64,000 nt of DNA from Spongilla lacustris (GCA_949361645.1 OX442415.1:1232691-1296690), one strand, 5' to 3'; shown: positions 11,070 to 22,193, counted from the first letter of the stretch. The notes: generated by a model not told the origin, from the sequence alone. Numbers and translations: made by a program.

Positions 11070-11755
11070 TGAGTTCATGGTATTCTTTGTTCCATGCAAA
11101 GCCAGACACCTTTTGCGGAGAAAACAATTACCTTATCACAAATGAATTACTATTAAAAGTTAATAATAGGGGGATTTACTAAAAAAGGTTCCAATAAACA
11201 TAAGCAAACATCCTGAAGAAGGTCTTCGTTGCCAAAATCATACCTCTTAGTACCTCTGGCTGAGTTAGGCGGCGGCCATAGATGTGCTCGAGGACAAAGG
11301 TGACAACTGTCCCTGTTGTAATGAGGAAATAATTGACATCATAAAAATGGCTACTTCAAAAATAAAGCCTCAGATTGAAATACACACAGACATATACAAA
11401 ATCAGATGTATTTTTTAATCTTTAATGCATGTATAGTGGAGGAGGATATCACAATTGACAGTAATCAATCGGACATGGTGGATTGAATGACTACACACAC
11501 ATAAATGCCACAGATAACATGCTACCTATTAAAACACAAGTGAGTTGTTTGCTGCTACAGAAGGAGAATGACATGTTAAAGATGGCATCACCATGGAGCA
11601 ATGTGATGCCATTTTTGGACACTGCAGAGTGAACTTGGTCGTTAAGGACATTGCAGGCCTGCATGACTTTGTTGTTTTAAGAATGAAAATTTTTAAATTT
11701 TCAGAATCGGCCTTGTTGATGGTAGGCGTAGGCTGCTGTTCCCTTTCCAACAAAG
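11070..11755. other. No recognisable gene
   Basis: Short open frames at 11529-11775 overlap on both strands and match nothing I recognise. The stretch at about 11760-11840 resembles the end of the 14191-14667 pseudogene (EVVC.FVNG.FMLV on the minus strand). Confidence 0.4.
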
Positions 11756-11928
11756 CTACAAATGTACTAGCATGAATATACCATTAACAAAAACACAAAC
11801 TACTTCTGTCAATGTGTGCAAATAGTTTTCTGGGCCATCCACCTGGAGTGGGGACAAAGGACTCTTATACTCAATGGCTGTGCGTATGAAGGATAGGATG
11901 AGGATATCTGAAGTGATCATGCGATATA

Positions 11929-12821
11929 CAGTACCGCCCACACACAACTTGACAACGCGCCCGAGTCTCGCTCGATACATGTACGCGTCTCACCCGCGTG
12001 CAGTCGAGACTCGCCCGCGTGCATTCGAGTCTCGCCCGCGTGCAGTTGAGTCTCGCCCGTGTGGAGTCGAGTCTCGCCCGCGTGCAGTCGAGTCTTGCCC
12101 CGTGTGCAGTCGAGTCTCGCCCGTGTGCAGTCGAGTCTCGCCCGCGTGCAGTCGAGTCTCGCCCACCGTGCAGTCGACAGCTATCGAATCATCTTTTTCG
12201 AAGTGAACTTAAAGCATGGGAGAAGGCTAGAAAATGTGTCAATAAACTAGCAACTTGTACTGTATAGAAGCCAATTAAGGGTATTTTTTGTTGCCAGCAC
12301 TATCGTTTTATCTAATCTATACTGTGGATCGCTTAATTGTATTTGAAAATCAGTAACAGATAAAATAAAGCTTGGCACAACAATCAATTAAATTAATTGG
12401 CTTAGGGTATTCTAGAGTTCTAGTATCCTACCTGGCAGTGATTCAGACATTTTGCTCAAATGTTAACGGAAGCACAACTGCAGCTGTATCTGTTATCAGT
12501 GCAACAGCTGCTATATAAATTTATTTGTACACAGAGGGCGTGGTTATGGCGTTATTGTTCCCTTGAGCTCAGGTATACGTTTGGGGTACATCAGACAAAC
12601 CTGTAACATTGTATGTCGGGACGCGCGTACGCGATCTAGTCTCGCCCGCGTGTAGTCAAGTCTCGCCTGCGTGCAGTCGAGTACGCGGAGTCGAGTCTCG
12701 CCCGCCTGGAGTCGAGTCTCGCCCGCGTGGAGTCGAGTCTCGTACGTGTAGGATCGAGTCTCGCGCGAGTCTCTTGCGCGACTCGCACACGCGTGTGTAA
12801 AGTTGCGTGTGGGCGGTATTG
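11929..12821. mobile_element. TA-flanked non-autonomous transposon with subterminal repeats
   Basis: Ends are CAGTACCGCCCACACACAAC at 11929 and its inverse AAGTTGCGTGTGGGCGGTATTG ending at 12821 (a few mismatches). TA lies on both sides (11927-11928, 12822-12823), the Tc1/mariner-type target duplication. Inside each end is an array of about 21-bp units (gagtctcgcccgcgtgcagt), direct at 11990-12180 and more degenerate at 12640-12780. The 893-bp element has no transposase. The right flank, tatgtatataatcgag, matches the uninterrupted copy 1 H2B module at about 4752, so the element sits in the TATA-like region upstream of H2B copy 2. Confidence 0.75.
11990..12180. repeat. 21-bp tandem array, about 9 units
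   Basis: Units of gagtctcgcccgcgtgcagtc with small length changes; unspaced, so not a CRISPR. Part of the element at 11929-12821. Confidence 0.9.
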
Positions 12822-12840
12822 TATATGTATATAATCGAGA

Positions 12841-13105
12841 ATGATTGCAGTACTAGTACGCATATCAAAAGTCTATACAATCAGAATGCCAGGAAAAGTT
12901 GCAAGCATTAAGGGACAGAGGGCAGCAAAGCCGCCGAAGGTGCCCGGTGAGACTTCACAGAAGAAGAAGTTTTGCAAGGAGAGCTACTCCATTTACATAT
13001 ATAAGGTTCTCAAGCAGCCTGACTGGTGCCTGCTGTCTTCCCTATATGCCAACTTTTTCCCTTCTAACAGCTTATGCACCTTTGGCTTTGCTGCTACATG
13101 TCAAT
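12841..13105 (+). pseudogene. Histone H2B N-terminal fragment in a repeat module (copy 2)
   Basis: Same structure as at 4770-5060: ATG at 12886, tail with KPPKVPG, then KESYSIYIYKVLKQ ending at 13017, followed by the foreign PDWCLLSSLYANFF. Differences from copy 1 are scattered substitutions (for example W to R after KGQ). After 13100 it diverges from copy 1. A TA-flanked transposon interrupts the region just upstream, at the TATA-like stretch. Confidence 0.8.
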
Positions 13106-13403
13106 TTACACATATTTTGTTTTTGGATCTATTTGTGACAGTGCAGAGAAGTCAATTTATTCAACACTTTTAATAACGTGACTATCAACATAATTTTTTT
13201 TGGTACATCCACCATACCATGTGCATGCAGTTGTGATACCGAAGGAAGAAGCGGCTCTGACAGCCACTGGCTTGACATCATGGTTGGGGACATCCTGTTT
13301 GACATTTTCTCTGTAGCCCTGTGCCCCCCCCCCCCGGCTGGCGCTAACACACTGGAGGCTCGCCTCCCCCAATCATACCCTACAGCAACGAACACCCTAT
13401 GAG

Positions 13404-14060
13404 ACTCCTCCCTGCCAACAGAGTTGGCCACTCCCAGGCCCCTGAGCAGGGTCTTTTCCCCCATTACGAGAGAGGAAAGGATTAAAATCAGTGGATTTTG
13501 CTGAATCCCAGCAGGAGCTGTGTCTATGCCGAGCTCCTCCAACTTGTCAGGTTGGAGAGCTAGACACTATCTATGCCCCACTCCTGCATCTATGCCCCAC
13601 TCCTGCATCTATGCCCCACTCCTGCATCTTATTCAGACGCAGGGCTAGACACGGTTGCTTAAGGGTTCTTACTCCCTTACCTCTGCCTTCTGCCCTCTTA
13701 CAATGTGTGTTGTGGCATAATTATTAAAGTAGATTATTTATTTTTCCTCTTAGTTGTAACCACATACCTATTCATCGTCATTGACAACAGACACTCTAAC
13801 CTTATAAGTATATTCACCTAATACCTTCTTTACTGATGTTTTAAGATCTTGTGGGAGGCAGCAAAGGTATATGCCAAGGCAGTTGTGCTGCCTCCACACA
13901 CCTTTTTAAAGGCCTGAAGGGGAACCGTGTCTATGCCCCACTCCTGCATCTTATTCAGACGCAGGGCTAGACACGGTTGCTTAAGGGTTCTTGCTCTCAT
14001 TATCCTCACAGCCACTGCTGGCTCAACATGGGGGTGCAGCTCTAGATATTCAATGACAGC
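13404..14060. repeat. Dispersed repeat module E, copy 2
   Basis: Near-identical to 5258-5890, with one extra copy of the atctatgccccactcctgc unit (three versus two). Minus strand again reads ELGIDTAPAG and EWGIDTVPLQ segments. The order H2B module then E module is the same as at 4.7-5.9 kb, so the two were probably copied together. Confidence 0.8.
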
Positions 14061-14190
14061 TGTCACAATTTTTGTGACAGCTGCTGCAACTGCCCCTGTT
14101 GTAATGAATGATGAAATTATTGTTATTGTCTTAAGGTTTGCGTACTTTCAGACTTTCGATCTTGTGGCTGTGGCTGTTGTTGCAGAAGAG

Positions 14191-14667
14191 CTACAAATAT
14201 ACTAGCATGAATTTACCATTAACACAAACACAAACTACCTCTATCAATGTGTGCAAATACTGTTTCAGGCCATCCACCAGGTGGGGGGACAAAAACGTCC
14301 CCCTCCAGTCGAACAAGTTGGCATGGTCTATAGTACCAGACAGGCAGTTAAATTGTACAATATTCTCATCTACCACCAGACATACCCGTCTCTGTCCAGT
14401 TGGTAGGTTAGGCCACCTAATAAAGTTTTCTACTGGAATGCCGCTAAAACATTGCAAGGGCTTTTTCGAATACTGGCAGGCATTCAAACATTCCTGCACT
14501 TTTATAGCCATGGCTTCCATGTTCTCCCTATGTTCCTTACTGCCAGTAGATGAAGTTTTATGTACCAAGTGACTATCAAAAGGTCCATGTCGAGACAATG
14601 CAAAATTTTCTATCGTATGTACTCTTTCAACAAAATTCCTCTTAGAATGGTATTCAGCAAATGACAC
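14191..14667 (-). pseudogene. Transposase-like protein, C-terminal fragment
   Basis: The frame opens with SFAEYHSKRNFVERVHTIEN, then HGPFDSHLVH and GSKEHRENMEAMA. From memory, this FAEYHSKRN.VERVH..EN...HGPF...GS.EHRENMEAM pattern belongs to a transposon protein family common in sponges and cnidarians, in which it follows the region seen in ORF2 (6.3-7.2 and 21.3-22.2 kb). The fragment may thus be the other half of the same protein. The Glu of VERVH..EN could be a catalytic acid of a DDE-type enzyme; that is inference. The C-terminus ends LHTLIEVVC, repeated at about 11800. Confidence 0.4.
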
Positions 14668-14990
14668 TTGAACAATTTTTTTAGTTTAAGAAACTTCAAC
14701 AGTCTAACTAAACGCATTTGTACCATCGGGCTAGATGGTCCATTATATCCACAACTAATATTAATACACCATGAACTTTACATCACTCGTGCCATAAATG
14801 CATTTTGCAAGCGAATGATTTGCAAGCTGGTCCACCACCTGATGGACCATAGGGGTGGACCAGATGTTGGACTAGGTGATAGTCAACAAAATTCCTCTTT
14901 GGTTCGAAAGTTACGTTAGTAATTCTCATATAGGATTTGACCCTGATTATGAATGTCAAAAAACAGGACTCACTTCTAACGGGACTTCTA

Positions 14991-15912
14991 TGTCTGGGCA
15001 GTTAGAATGATAAGGCTCGACAGCTATCAGTTGCGGCATTAATGATACGCACTGCATTTGGCTCGAGAAAAAAATAGCTCGACTTTGGCTATAAGGAGGC
15101 GGATGTGTTGCCAAACACCTATCACTTTCGTTCATGCCACCATCAAGGTGTGTGTGTGCATTTGTCGTGAAACATAATAGATTTTGCCTTTTTGTTGATC
15201 GAGGGTACAGACCTCAAACGGTCTGTTCGGGGTATCAAGTCCGATCGATCTAGCCATGTGTACGCTGCTACAAACCTTGGCCAACCATCTACTATCAGGG
15301 CCAAACACCTATCGCTTTGGTTTATGCCGCCATCAGTGGATGGTTGTTCTGGAGTATTGATCAGCAAAGGGTGTAGACGTGTTAACGAGGAGGGCAACAC
15401 TATGACCAAAGTTTAAAATCAAGATGGAGCAGTTGTAAGACATGGTACGTCAGTGGAGACAGCTGTGTTGCATACGTACTAATTCTCATGTTGAAACAAT
15501 CATATAGGGCTAGCTTCAAGACTTAGAGAGATGTATTGTTTTACCCAACACACTTTTGCTGGCTTGAAATGTTTCTCGTCGTCTATATGTACATCATAAC
15601 TACTACACTAACAATAACCGATAACAAATCACCATTAGTTCATATACGCGTATTAGTTAAAAAATAAAAAATAAAACTAATAGTTGGTCAGTGTGCGTGC
15701 TTAGTTCGAGAGCTACCTTAGTTCAGACTGGCACGTACGTAGTGAAATCCTAGCCCTGATGATGTCCTGTGGTGCGAAAGCGATAGGTGTTTGGCAACAC
15801 ATCCGCCTCTTTATAGCCGAAGTCCAGCCATTCTTTTCTCGAGCCAAGTGCAGTGCGTAATTAATGCCGCAACTGATAGCTGTCGAGCCTTATCATTCTA
15901 ACTGCCCAGACA
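14991..15912. mobile_element. Non-autonomous element with about 145-bp inverted repeats
   Basis: The left arm 14991-15135 starts TGTCTGGGCAGTTAGAATG and the right arm 15770-15912 ends CATTCTAACTGCCCAGACA. The interior has secondary copies of gccaaacacctatcgcttt and no coding sequence. The left flank (14913-14990) is a fragment of the transposon 5-prime module found at 17.08-17.17 and 20.37-20.46 kb, so this element inserted into or broke a copy of it. No target-site duplication is obvious. Confidence 0.7.
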
Positions 15913-16551
15913 CCCTCCCGACAACCACACGGTACAACAGCCTCAGATATATATGATAGAATAGTAGCCACCGGTTTACTTCTTAATTCTCCAGTATCAG
16001 AGTATCCATCACACGCACAGGTTTCCAGAATACAAAAGTGAACCAAAAAAAAAAAAAAAAGTACGGTCAACCTTAGGATCGTTTCGTCATGCCATATTTA
16101 ATACATAAACACGGAGGCACAATGCACGCCACGTGGCAACATTGCACGTCAGCAAATCGCAGATGTGGACGACAGCAAATCGATGATCTGTACATGAGCA
16201 CATCAGCTAATCGCTTATCTGAACCACAGCAAATCAATGATCTTTATCACAGCACAACCGCAAAACCGCGACGTGAATGTAATGACAGCCTTGGCCTACC
16301 GGGCCACCGTAAGGACCTGTATCCAGGAGGTCACCCAATCCTCCGACACCAGTGTGGGAGAGTGACTTGTCCACCCCGTGGGAAATGTCCCCTGGACATT
16401 CTGTACTTGTGCACAATGTCCATCCAGACATTCTGCACTAGAAATGTCCCCCACTCCCCCCCCCCCCCCCCCAATACTTCCTTGTGGGATAACAAAGGAA
16501 ACAAGGAATTTTTTTGGCTGGTTTTTAACAAAAACCCATTTTTCTATAGCG
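15913..16551. other. No gene; short repeats and a C run
   Basis: Contains irregular repeats of cagcaaatcg/gatgatctgtac (16146-16240) and 17 consecutive C at 16456-16472. No protein recognised. Confidence 0.5.
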
Positions 16552-16965
16552 TAAAAACCATCCTGCCCAGATTGTGCATCTGAATGGACACAGCTTATGT
16601 TTTTCTTAGCCCACTCTCCATGGCAATGTGTAACCAACCTCTGCTGCAGCTTAAGTCAAGGTGTATATTTTAGCAAGATAATTTTGACAGAACCGGCATT
16701 ACAGCATAATGAAACTGTGTGCATACATTTCGAACAATAATACAGGTTCCGCACTCTAAACAAAAATATTCTGTCAATCAAAGTAAATATTCAATTAAAC
16801 CAATACTAAGATGCATTCTACCAATGGAATCAGATAGGACTACATGATAACTATACCAAAGCTACATATTACATACACTGACAACTTAAAAATTAAAACA
16901 CTTACCTTCAGCCTCCTCCTCCGTCATAGACACTTGGAGGACCCAAGAGTCCTCCAAGATTGATG
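16552..16965 (-). repeat. Dispersed 410-bp module B, copy 2
   Basis: Nearly identical to 8849-9258. The minus-strand exon end with donor GTAAGT (16900-16905) is intact. Confidence 0.85.
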
Positions 16966-16970
16966 AGTCC

Positions 16971-17943
16971 TCTAGACAGGGATTGGAAACGGGTCACGTG
17001 AGCCATACATTTTACAATAGAAGGCTATGCGCCGTCAATGCTATAATGGTAGCACCTTTTGAGTTTGGTGAAACCCGTATCGAGAGTTACGTTAGTAATT
17101 CTCATATAGGATTTGACCCCGATTATGAATGTCAAAAAACAGGACTCGGATCTAACGGGACTTCTATCAATCGGATCGCTTTGCTTGTTGTCGGTATCGA
17201 ACAAAAAGTCGAAAGAGCTGTTTGATGTTTGTTTGATGTTTCAAAACTGTGTGGTTCAAGAGAACAAACGGGATCCTGTTTTCCTAGTCCCCAGACGGAA
17301 CATAGTAACACCATTTTTTTCTTCTTCATTTATTTGTAAAATATTCGAGATAAAAACCGTATGCAAATGGTGCCAATACGTTCAGAATTTTAAACAGCAG
17401 TGTCCTTTTGAGTCAGATACACGTGGTTCCTATTGGACCTTGAACTAAGAACAAATACATATATCGATAACTATACTGGGGGAAAAACTCAACACAGGAG
17501 CCTTTTCAAAGAGCATCAGTGCTATAGATGGGTTCAGAATTTCTAGTTATATCCGTACTAGTGGGTATTTTCATTGGGATCGCTTGTTAAATTAGCTCTG
17601 GCTAGAAATGGGTTTCAGGCCATACAGGGATGATAGATGCTGTAAGCCACATCTACTTGAGCTTAAATAGAACTACACGTGAAGCTATTTCTTTGGTGTT
17701 CCTGTTTGTAGTTTATATCGTTTGCTATTGTTAGTGACGTTTTTGTCAAAATGCCTTCACATCAGTGTAAGGCTAGAGCTAAACATCGAGGGGAATACCT
17801 CCAAAAGTGAAAGGAAATATTGAAAGAGCGGTCAGAAGAGAGCAAAGAGAGCAAAGAAAAAGCTCAAGAACGATATCATTGGAACCCCGAGGCAAAACTA
17901 ACCACTGAGGAAGAACGATATCACCAAAATCCCAGCCGTAACT
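16971..17943 (+). mobile_element. Transposon 5-prime module with N-terminal ORF, copy 1
   Basis: Homologous to 20257-21230. About 780 bp of presumed leader precedes an ATG at 17751 opening MPSHQCKARAKHRGEYLQK, then an in-frame TGA, then KEILKERSEESKE and RYHWNPEAKLTTEEERYHQNP. Repeated RYH.NP units after a CKARAKHR start are, in my memory, typical of the N-termini of large transposon proteins in sponges and cnidarians. The leader also contains a frame reading GETRIESYVSNSHIGFDPDY that is conserved between copies. The module is truncated at about 17943, where module B copy 3 begins. Confidence 0.5.
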
Positions 17944-17965
17944 AACAAACAAAAACCCGTTTTTA

Positions 17966-18400
17966 TATAGCGTAGAAACCATCCTGCCCAGATTGTGCAT
18001 CTGAATGGACACACAGCTTATGTTTTTCTTAGCCCACTCTCCATGGCAATGTGTAACCAACCTCTGCTGCAGCTTATGTCAAGGTGTATATTTTAGCAAG
18101 ATAATTTTGACAGAGCCAGCATTACAGCATAATGAAACTGTATGCATACATTTAGAACAATAATACAGGTTCTGCACTCTAAAACAAAAAATAAATTCTT
18201 CTGTCAATCAAAGTAAAATATTCAATTCAACCAATACTAAGATGCATTCTACCAATGGAATCAGATAGGACTACATGATAACTATATCAAAGCAACATAT
18301 TACATACACTGACAACTACACTTACCTTCAACCTGGCCCGCCTCCTCCGAGATAGAAACCTGGAGAACCCAAGAGTCCTCCACGATTGATGAATCCTCCA
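17966..18400 (-). repeat. Dispersed 410-bp module B, copy 3
   Basis: More diverged than copies 1 and 2 but with the same donor (18320-18325) and an exon end reading EDSSIVEDSWVLQVSISEE on the minus strand. Third instance of this exon in 10 kb. Confidence 0.8.
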
Positions 18401-18603
18401 CCATCAACAGGCGAATATATGGATGGATGAGAATAATATAGACAAAAGTAGCATGCATATATCAGAACAATGTGCATTTTTAGATATGGTCTGTTACCTC
18501 TGCACTCCAGGACCCAGGGAGCAGGTCTGAATCACTGATCTCCTGGATTATTTCTACAATAAAAAATTGAGTCAGCAATAAAATTGGCAATTCATATGTA
18601 CAT

Positions 18604-18945
18604 ATACGGGGTGTTTCACAGTCAAGGAAAATGCAGTTGAATAATTTTTGATAAATGCTCTACTAAAATGTTGATGTAAAAAAACTAGATAGAAAATGAA
18701 TTAACGAATTAACATGCACTAAAACATACCATTTTAAAGACATCGAAACGTTGCAACATTTTCTAAATTGTATCATACCTTCAATAAGTGGGACAGTTCA
18801 CACATAAATTGCGCTTTGCATGTACAGGGTGTTTCACAATGAATGAAAATAGTTCATAAATTAACCACAAGCAGTTCATTACATTTAAATTGTTGGTAAA
18901 TGCTTTATTAATGTGAGCTTAATTAAATATCAATTTCATCATTAA
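18604..18945. repeat. Two related units beginning GGGTGTTTCACA
   Basis: Units starting near 18606 and 18825 share gggtgtttcaca and downstream similarity (gataaatgct / gtaaatgctt). The second is interrupted by the piggyBac-type element and appears to resume at 19566. Confidence 0.5.
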
Positions 18946-19565
18946 CCCTTGTGCTGCGGAAGGCGACTAAAGTCGCCTAATTCAATTATTTACGTACTGC
19001 GGAAGGCGACTTTAGTCGCCGAGCAGGATTTTGTCGGACAAGAAGCTGATAGAGCGGTCCATCTTACGTTATTTTGTTTCTAAGTAATTCAACACACATC
19101 GACAAGTATCTATATATGTCTCTAACCGGCTCTGTCGTCTCCGATAACAAGACGTCAACGGTTAGACGGCTTCTGTTTACGGCTATAAATAAACAAATTA
19201 GCGTATTCTCAGTAAGCGCTTAGTTGTCATAAAATGACTCGTTTTACAGTGTGTGGGTTCACAAAAAGTCCTTAAACACTTATTTGTAAAAAATTTGCAC
19301 ATCAATACTCCACAAACGCTACGAACTTGTTCGCTCAAGCATGCCGATACGGACGGACATTTTGAACACAGGTAGGGAACGTCCACTAACAGTTCTACTT
19401 ACGTTATTCGTAACCTACGCCCTTTTTTCATCCGACTACGATAATAGGAATACTCGTAGATGCTCTGTTTCGAAGAAAGTATCCTCTTAGTTACAGACGC
19501 CACAAATGAAATTTAGATTTGAAAAACCACTCGCCTTTGAATAATTAATTAGCGCAGCACAAGGG
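18946..19565. mobile_element. piggyBac-type non-autonomous element
   Basis: TTAA stands on both sides (18942-18945 and 19566-19569). The ends are CCCTTGTGCTGCG and its inverse CGCAGCACAAGGG. TTAA target duplications and CCC ends are diagnostic of piggyBac elements. Inside the left end there are two copies of a palindrome aggcgactaaagtcgcc. The element is 620 bp and has no transposase. Confidence 0.8.
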
Positions 19566-19775
19566 TTAATTCAATTAACGATAAAGAATTCATTAATCCC
19601 AATAGCACGTAATTAGAGCATTCCAAAAGCTCCAGCATCTCCTTCAATTATAAAAAGATTTCCTTGCCGAATTTATTCAAACCACTAAATCCAAATACAG
19701 TGGCCACTAAATCAAGTACATTACCAACTTCTAAATAATTAAGTTTAGTTTTCAGCTTTTAACTAACTATTAACC

Positions 19776-20201
19776 TTACATGATTGAAATGGTAGGACAT
19801 TTGGGACTCTTATCAAAATTAGTTATTAAACAATATTGTATTATTATAACATTGAAGATAAAATTTATTTCACTGGCATGTCTTCTTTTGAGAAGATTTT
19901 TAAAACAATCACCAAATAATTGTGATGTATTTAAAATCTTATAAATGTGATTCGCTATATATTTTAAACGGTTAATGCTATCAATTTCCGATTTTTTATA
20001 CTTCTTACTACATTGTAAAGTATATTTTGGAGTCTTGCACTTACTGCGTATTGCAACGTTCGATACCCCATCATGTTGAAATGTGCCATAACCTTCTGTA
20101 GGAATAATCAAATAGCTTCGACCTTGGTTTGTAGGCAGAGGTCCTATATCTATCGATTTGCTCTGCTTTGTGCAGTCCATTACGGAGATAGAATTGATCA
20201 A
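19776..20201 (-). CDS. Hypothetical frame, 141 codons
   Basis: Minus-strand frame containing KTPKYTLQCSKKYKKSEID and a Cys/Lys-rich middle. It overlaps a plus-strand frame that continues into the transposon 5-prime module at 20257, so one of the two is a shadow. No family recognised; probably a decayed mobile-element fragment. Confidence 0.2.
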   Translation of the reverse strand: MINSISVMDCTKQSKSIDIGPLPTNQGRSYLIIPTEGYGTFQHDGVSNVAIRSKCKTPKYTLQCSKKYKKSEIDSINRLKYIANHIYKILNTSQLFGDCFKNLLKRRHASEINFIFNVIIIQYCLITNFDKSPKCPTISIM

Positions 20202-20256
20202 CTTTTTCCGACTAGGGCAAAACGCAATGTCCCAAGTGGTTGCCTACATCATAGAT

Positions 20257-21230
20257 TATTTAGACAGGGTTTGGAAACGGGTCACGTGAGCCATACATTT
20301 TACGATAGAAGGCTATGCGCCGTCAATGCTATAATAGTAGCACCTTTTGAGTTTGGTGAAACCCGTATCGAGAGTTACGTTAGTAATTCTCATATAGGAT
20401 TTGACCCCAATTATGAATGTCATAAAACAGGACTCACTTCTAACGGGACTTCTATCAATCGGATCACTTTGCTTGTTGTCGGTATCGAACAAAAAGTCGA
20501 AAGAGAGCTGTTTGATGTTTGTTTGATGTTTCAAAACTGCGGTTCAAGAGAACAAACGGGATCCTGTTTTCCTAGTCCCCAGACAGAACATAGTAACACA
20601 ATTTTTTTTCTTCTTCATTTATTTGTGAAGTACTCGAGATAAAAACCGTATGCGAATGGTGCCAATACGTTCAGAATTTCAAACAGTAGTGTCCTTTTGA
20701 GTCAGATACACGTGGTTCCTATTGGACCTTGAACTGATAACAAATACATGTATTGATAACTATACTGGGGGAAAAACTTAACACAGGAGCATTTGCAAAG
20801 AGCGTCAGTGCTATAGATGGGTTCAGAATTTCAAGTTATATCCGTACTAGTGAGTATTTTCATTGGGATCGCTTGTTAAATTAGCTCTGGCTAGAAATGG
20901 GTTTCAGGCCATACGGCGATGATAGATGCTGTAGACCACATCTACTTGAGCTTAAATAGAACTACACGTGAGGCTATTTCTTTGGTGTTCCTGTTCGTAG
21001 TTTATATCGCTTGCTATTGTTAGTGAAGTTGTTTTTGTCAAAATGCCTTCACGTCAGTGTAAGGCTAGAGCTAAACATCGAGGGGAATACCTCCAAAAGT
21101 GAAAGGAAATATTGAAAGAGCGGTCAGAAGAGAGCAAAGAAAAAGCTCAAGAACGATATCATTGGAACCCCGAGGCAAAACTAACCACTGAGGAAGAATG
21201 ATATCACCAAAATCCCAGCCATAACTATCT
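20257..21230 (+). mobile_element. Transposon 5-prime module with N-terminal ORF, copy 2
   Basis: Matches 16971-17943 along its length with scattered differences. ATG at 21043 gives MPSRQCKARAKHRGEYLQK, again followed by an in-frame TGA, then KEILKERSEESKE. Both copies share that TGA, so it predates the duplication or is normally bypassed or spliced out. At about 21230 the sequence switches to the end of the ORF1-ORF2 unit in the opposite orientation. Confidence 0.5.
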
Positions 21231-21314
21231 TTACTACAATGCATGCATAACACTTTTAAAAATGATAAATACAATAAAGTCATCGCTTGACCAGAACGGG
21301 TTATGCACATGACA

Positions 21315-22193
21315 TTATCGGTGTGAACAACAGTGTCCTCTGAACATTCTACATGTACTTCTCTGTGGGTGATATATGTATCCATGAATAAAAAAAGTCA
21401 TTGGTGTTATAGCGTTAACTCGACTTTGATCCCAAGTGTGATTAGGTAGTTCAGTTTTTTTCCCAGAGCGCCCTGGTCGTTGGACTGGTGCAATATCACC
21501 ACAGACAATTGCTTTTGCATCCTTAGATATAGTAACAGTACAATCTTTATCAGTTGAAGCTGTGTCAATAATGAAATTAACATTAGCTGTGGACCAATGT
21601 AAATGTATCACTAAGTAAGGAACTCCTGTTCTTGGTGGCAAACACAGAGCCACATCTGCATTAACACCTTTACCATGATGATAGCGCACTGCTTGAGCTG
21701 TACCAACTCTGTAATCCATAGTATAGTTGTAACAAGAACTTAAAGAAATAGAAAAACTGTCTGGAGCTAATAACAACAATAACTTTCTTGCACTTTTCAT
21801 GGTTGTATAATTATCTGCTGTTCTATACAAGGTGCCATCTGTCAATCTTGGATGACTCTCAAGGCCACCTCCACTGCATAAATGAGTATTGTGATCGCCA
21901 AAGGCATACTCTAATAAAAGTGGTAACTCAGGAAACTGTGCTGCTAACATTACCCTGCCTCTTCCCTTAGCAATAATCTGTATTTCTTTCTTTTTCCTCA
22001 TGTTAATGATACGTTTTGTCAGTGCATGTTGTTGAATATTTGTACAGTCATTCCTCACAATCTGTGAGGTTTTCTTGATGGACAAAAAACAGTCGATATG
22101 CTGTGGTAACACATTGCATGCTGTTTGAGCTGAAAACCTACTGATTTTCTCCTCCATACGTGATGTAAATGATATGTTACTTAATATTGCCAT
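21315..22193 (-). CDS. Transposon ORF2, intact 292-aa frame
   Basis: Starts MAILSNISFTSRMEEK and is open for 292 codons. Visible blocks: a basic stretch RMRKKKEIQIIAKGRGRV-like near residue 65, then YNYTMDYRVGTAQAVRYHHG, GKGVNADVALCLPPRTGVP, and PNHTWDQSRVNAITPMTFF near the end. These match, from memory, the middle of a transposon protein family of sponges and cnidarians; the block FAEYHSKRN that follows in that family is found here as a separate fragment at 14191-14667. The frame therefore looks C-terminally truncated at the switch near 21230. Conserved His and Asp residues could be metal-binding, but that is inference. Copy 1 at 6.3-7.2 kb is frameshifted, while this one is not. Confidence 0.55.
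   Translation of the reverse strand: MAILSNISFTSRMEEKISRFSAQTACNVLPQHIDCFLSIKKTSQIVRNDCTNIQQHALTKRIINMRKKKEIQIIAKGRGRVMLAAQFPELPLLLEYAFGDHNTHLCSGGGLESHPRLTDGTLYRTADNYTTMKSARKLLLLLAPDSFSISLSSCYNYTMDYRVGTAQAVRYHHGKGVNADVALCLPPRTGVPYLVIHLHWSTANVNFIIDTASTDKDCTVTISKDAKAIVCGDIAPVQRPGRSGKKTELPNHTWDQSRVNAITPMTFFIHGYIYHPQRSTCRMFRGHCCSHR

Noticed and set aside
11990..12180. CRISPR-like regular repeats
   Set aside because: Units are contiguous without spacers and belong to a eukaryotic TIR element.
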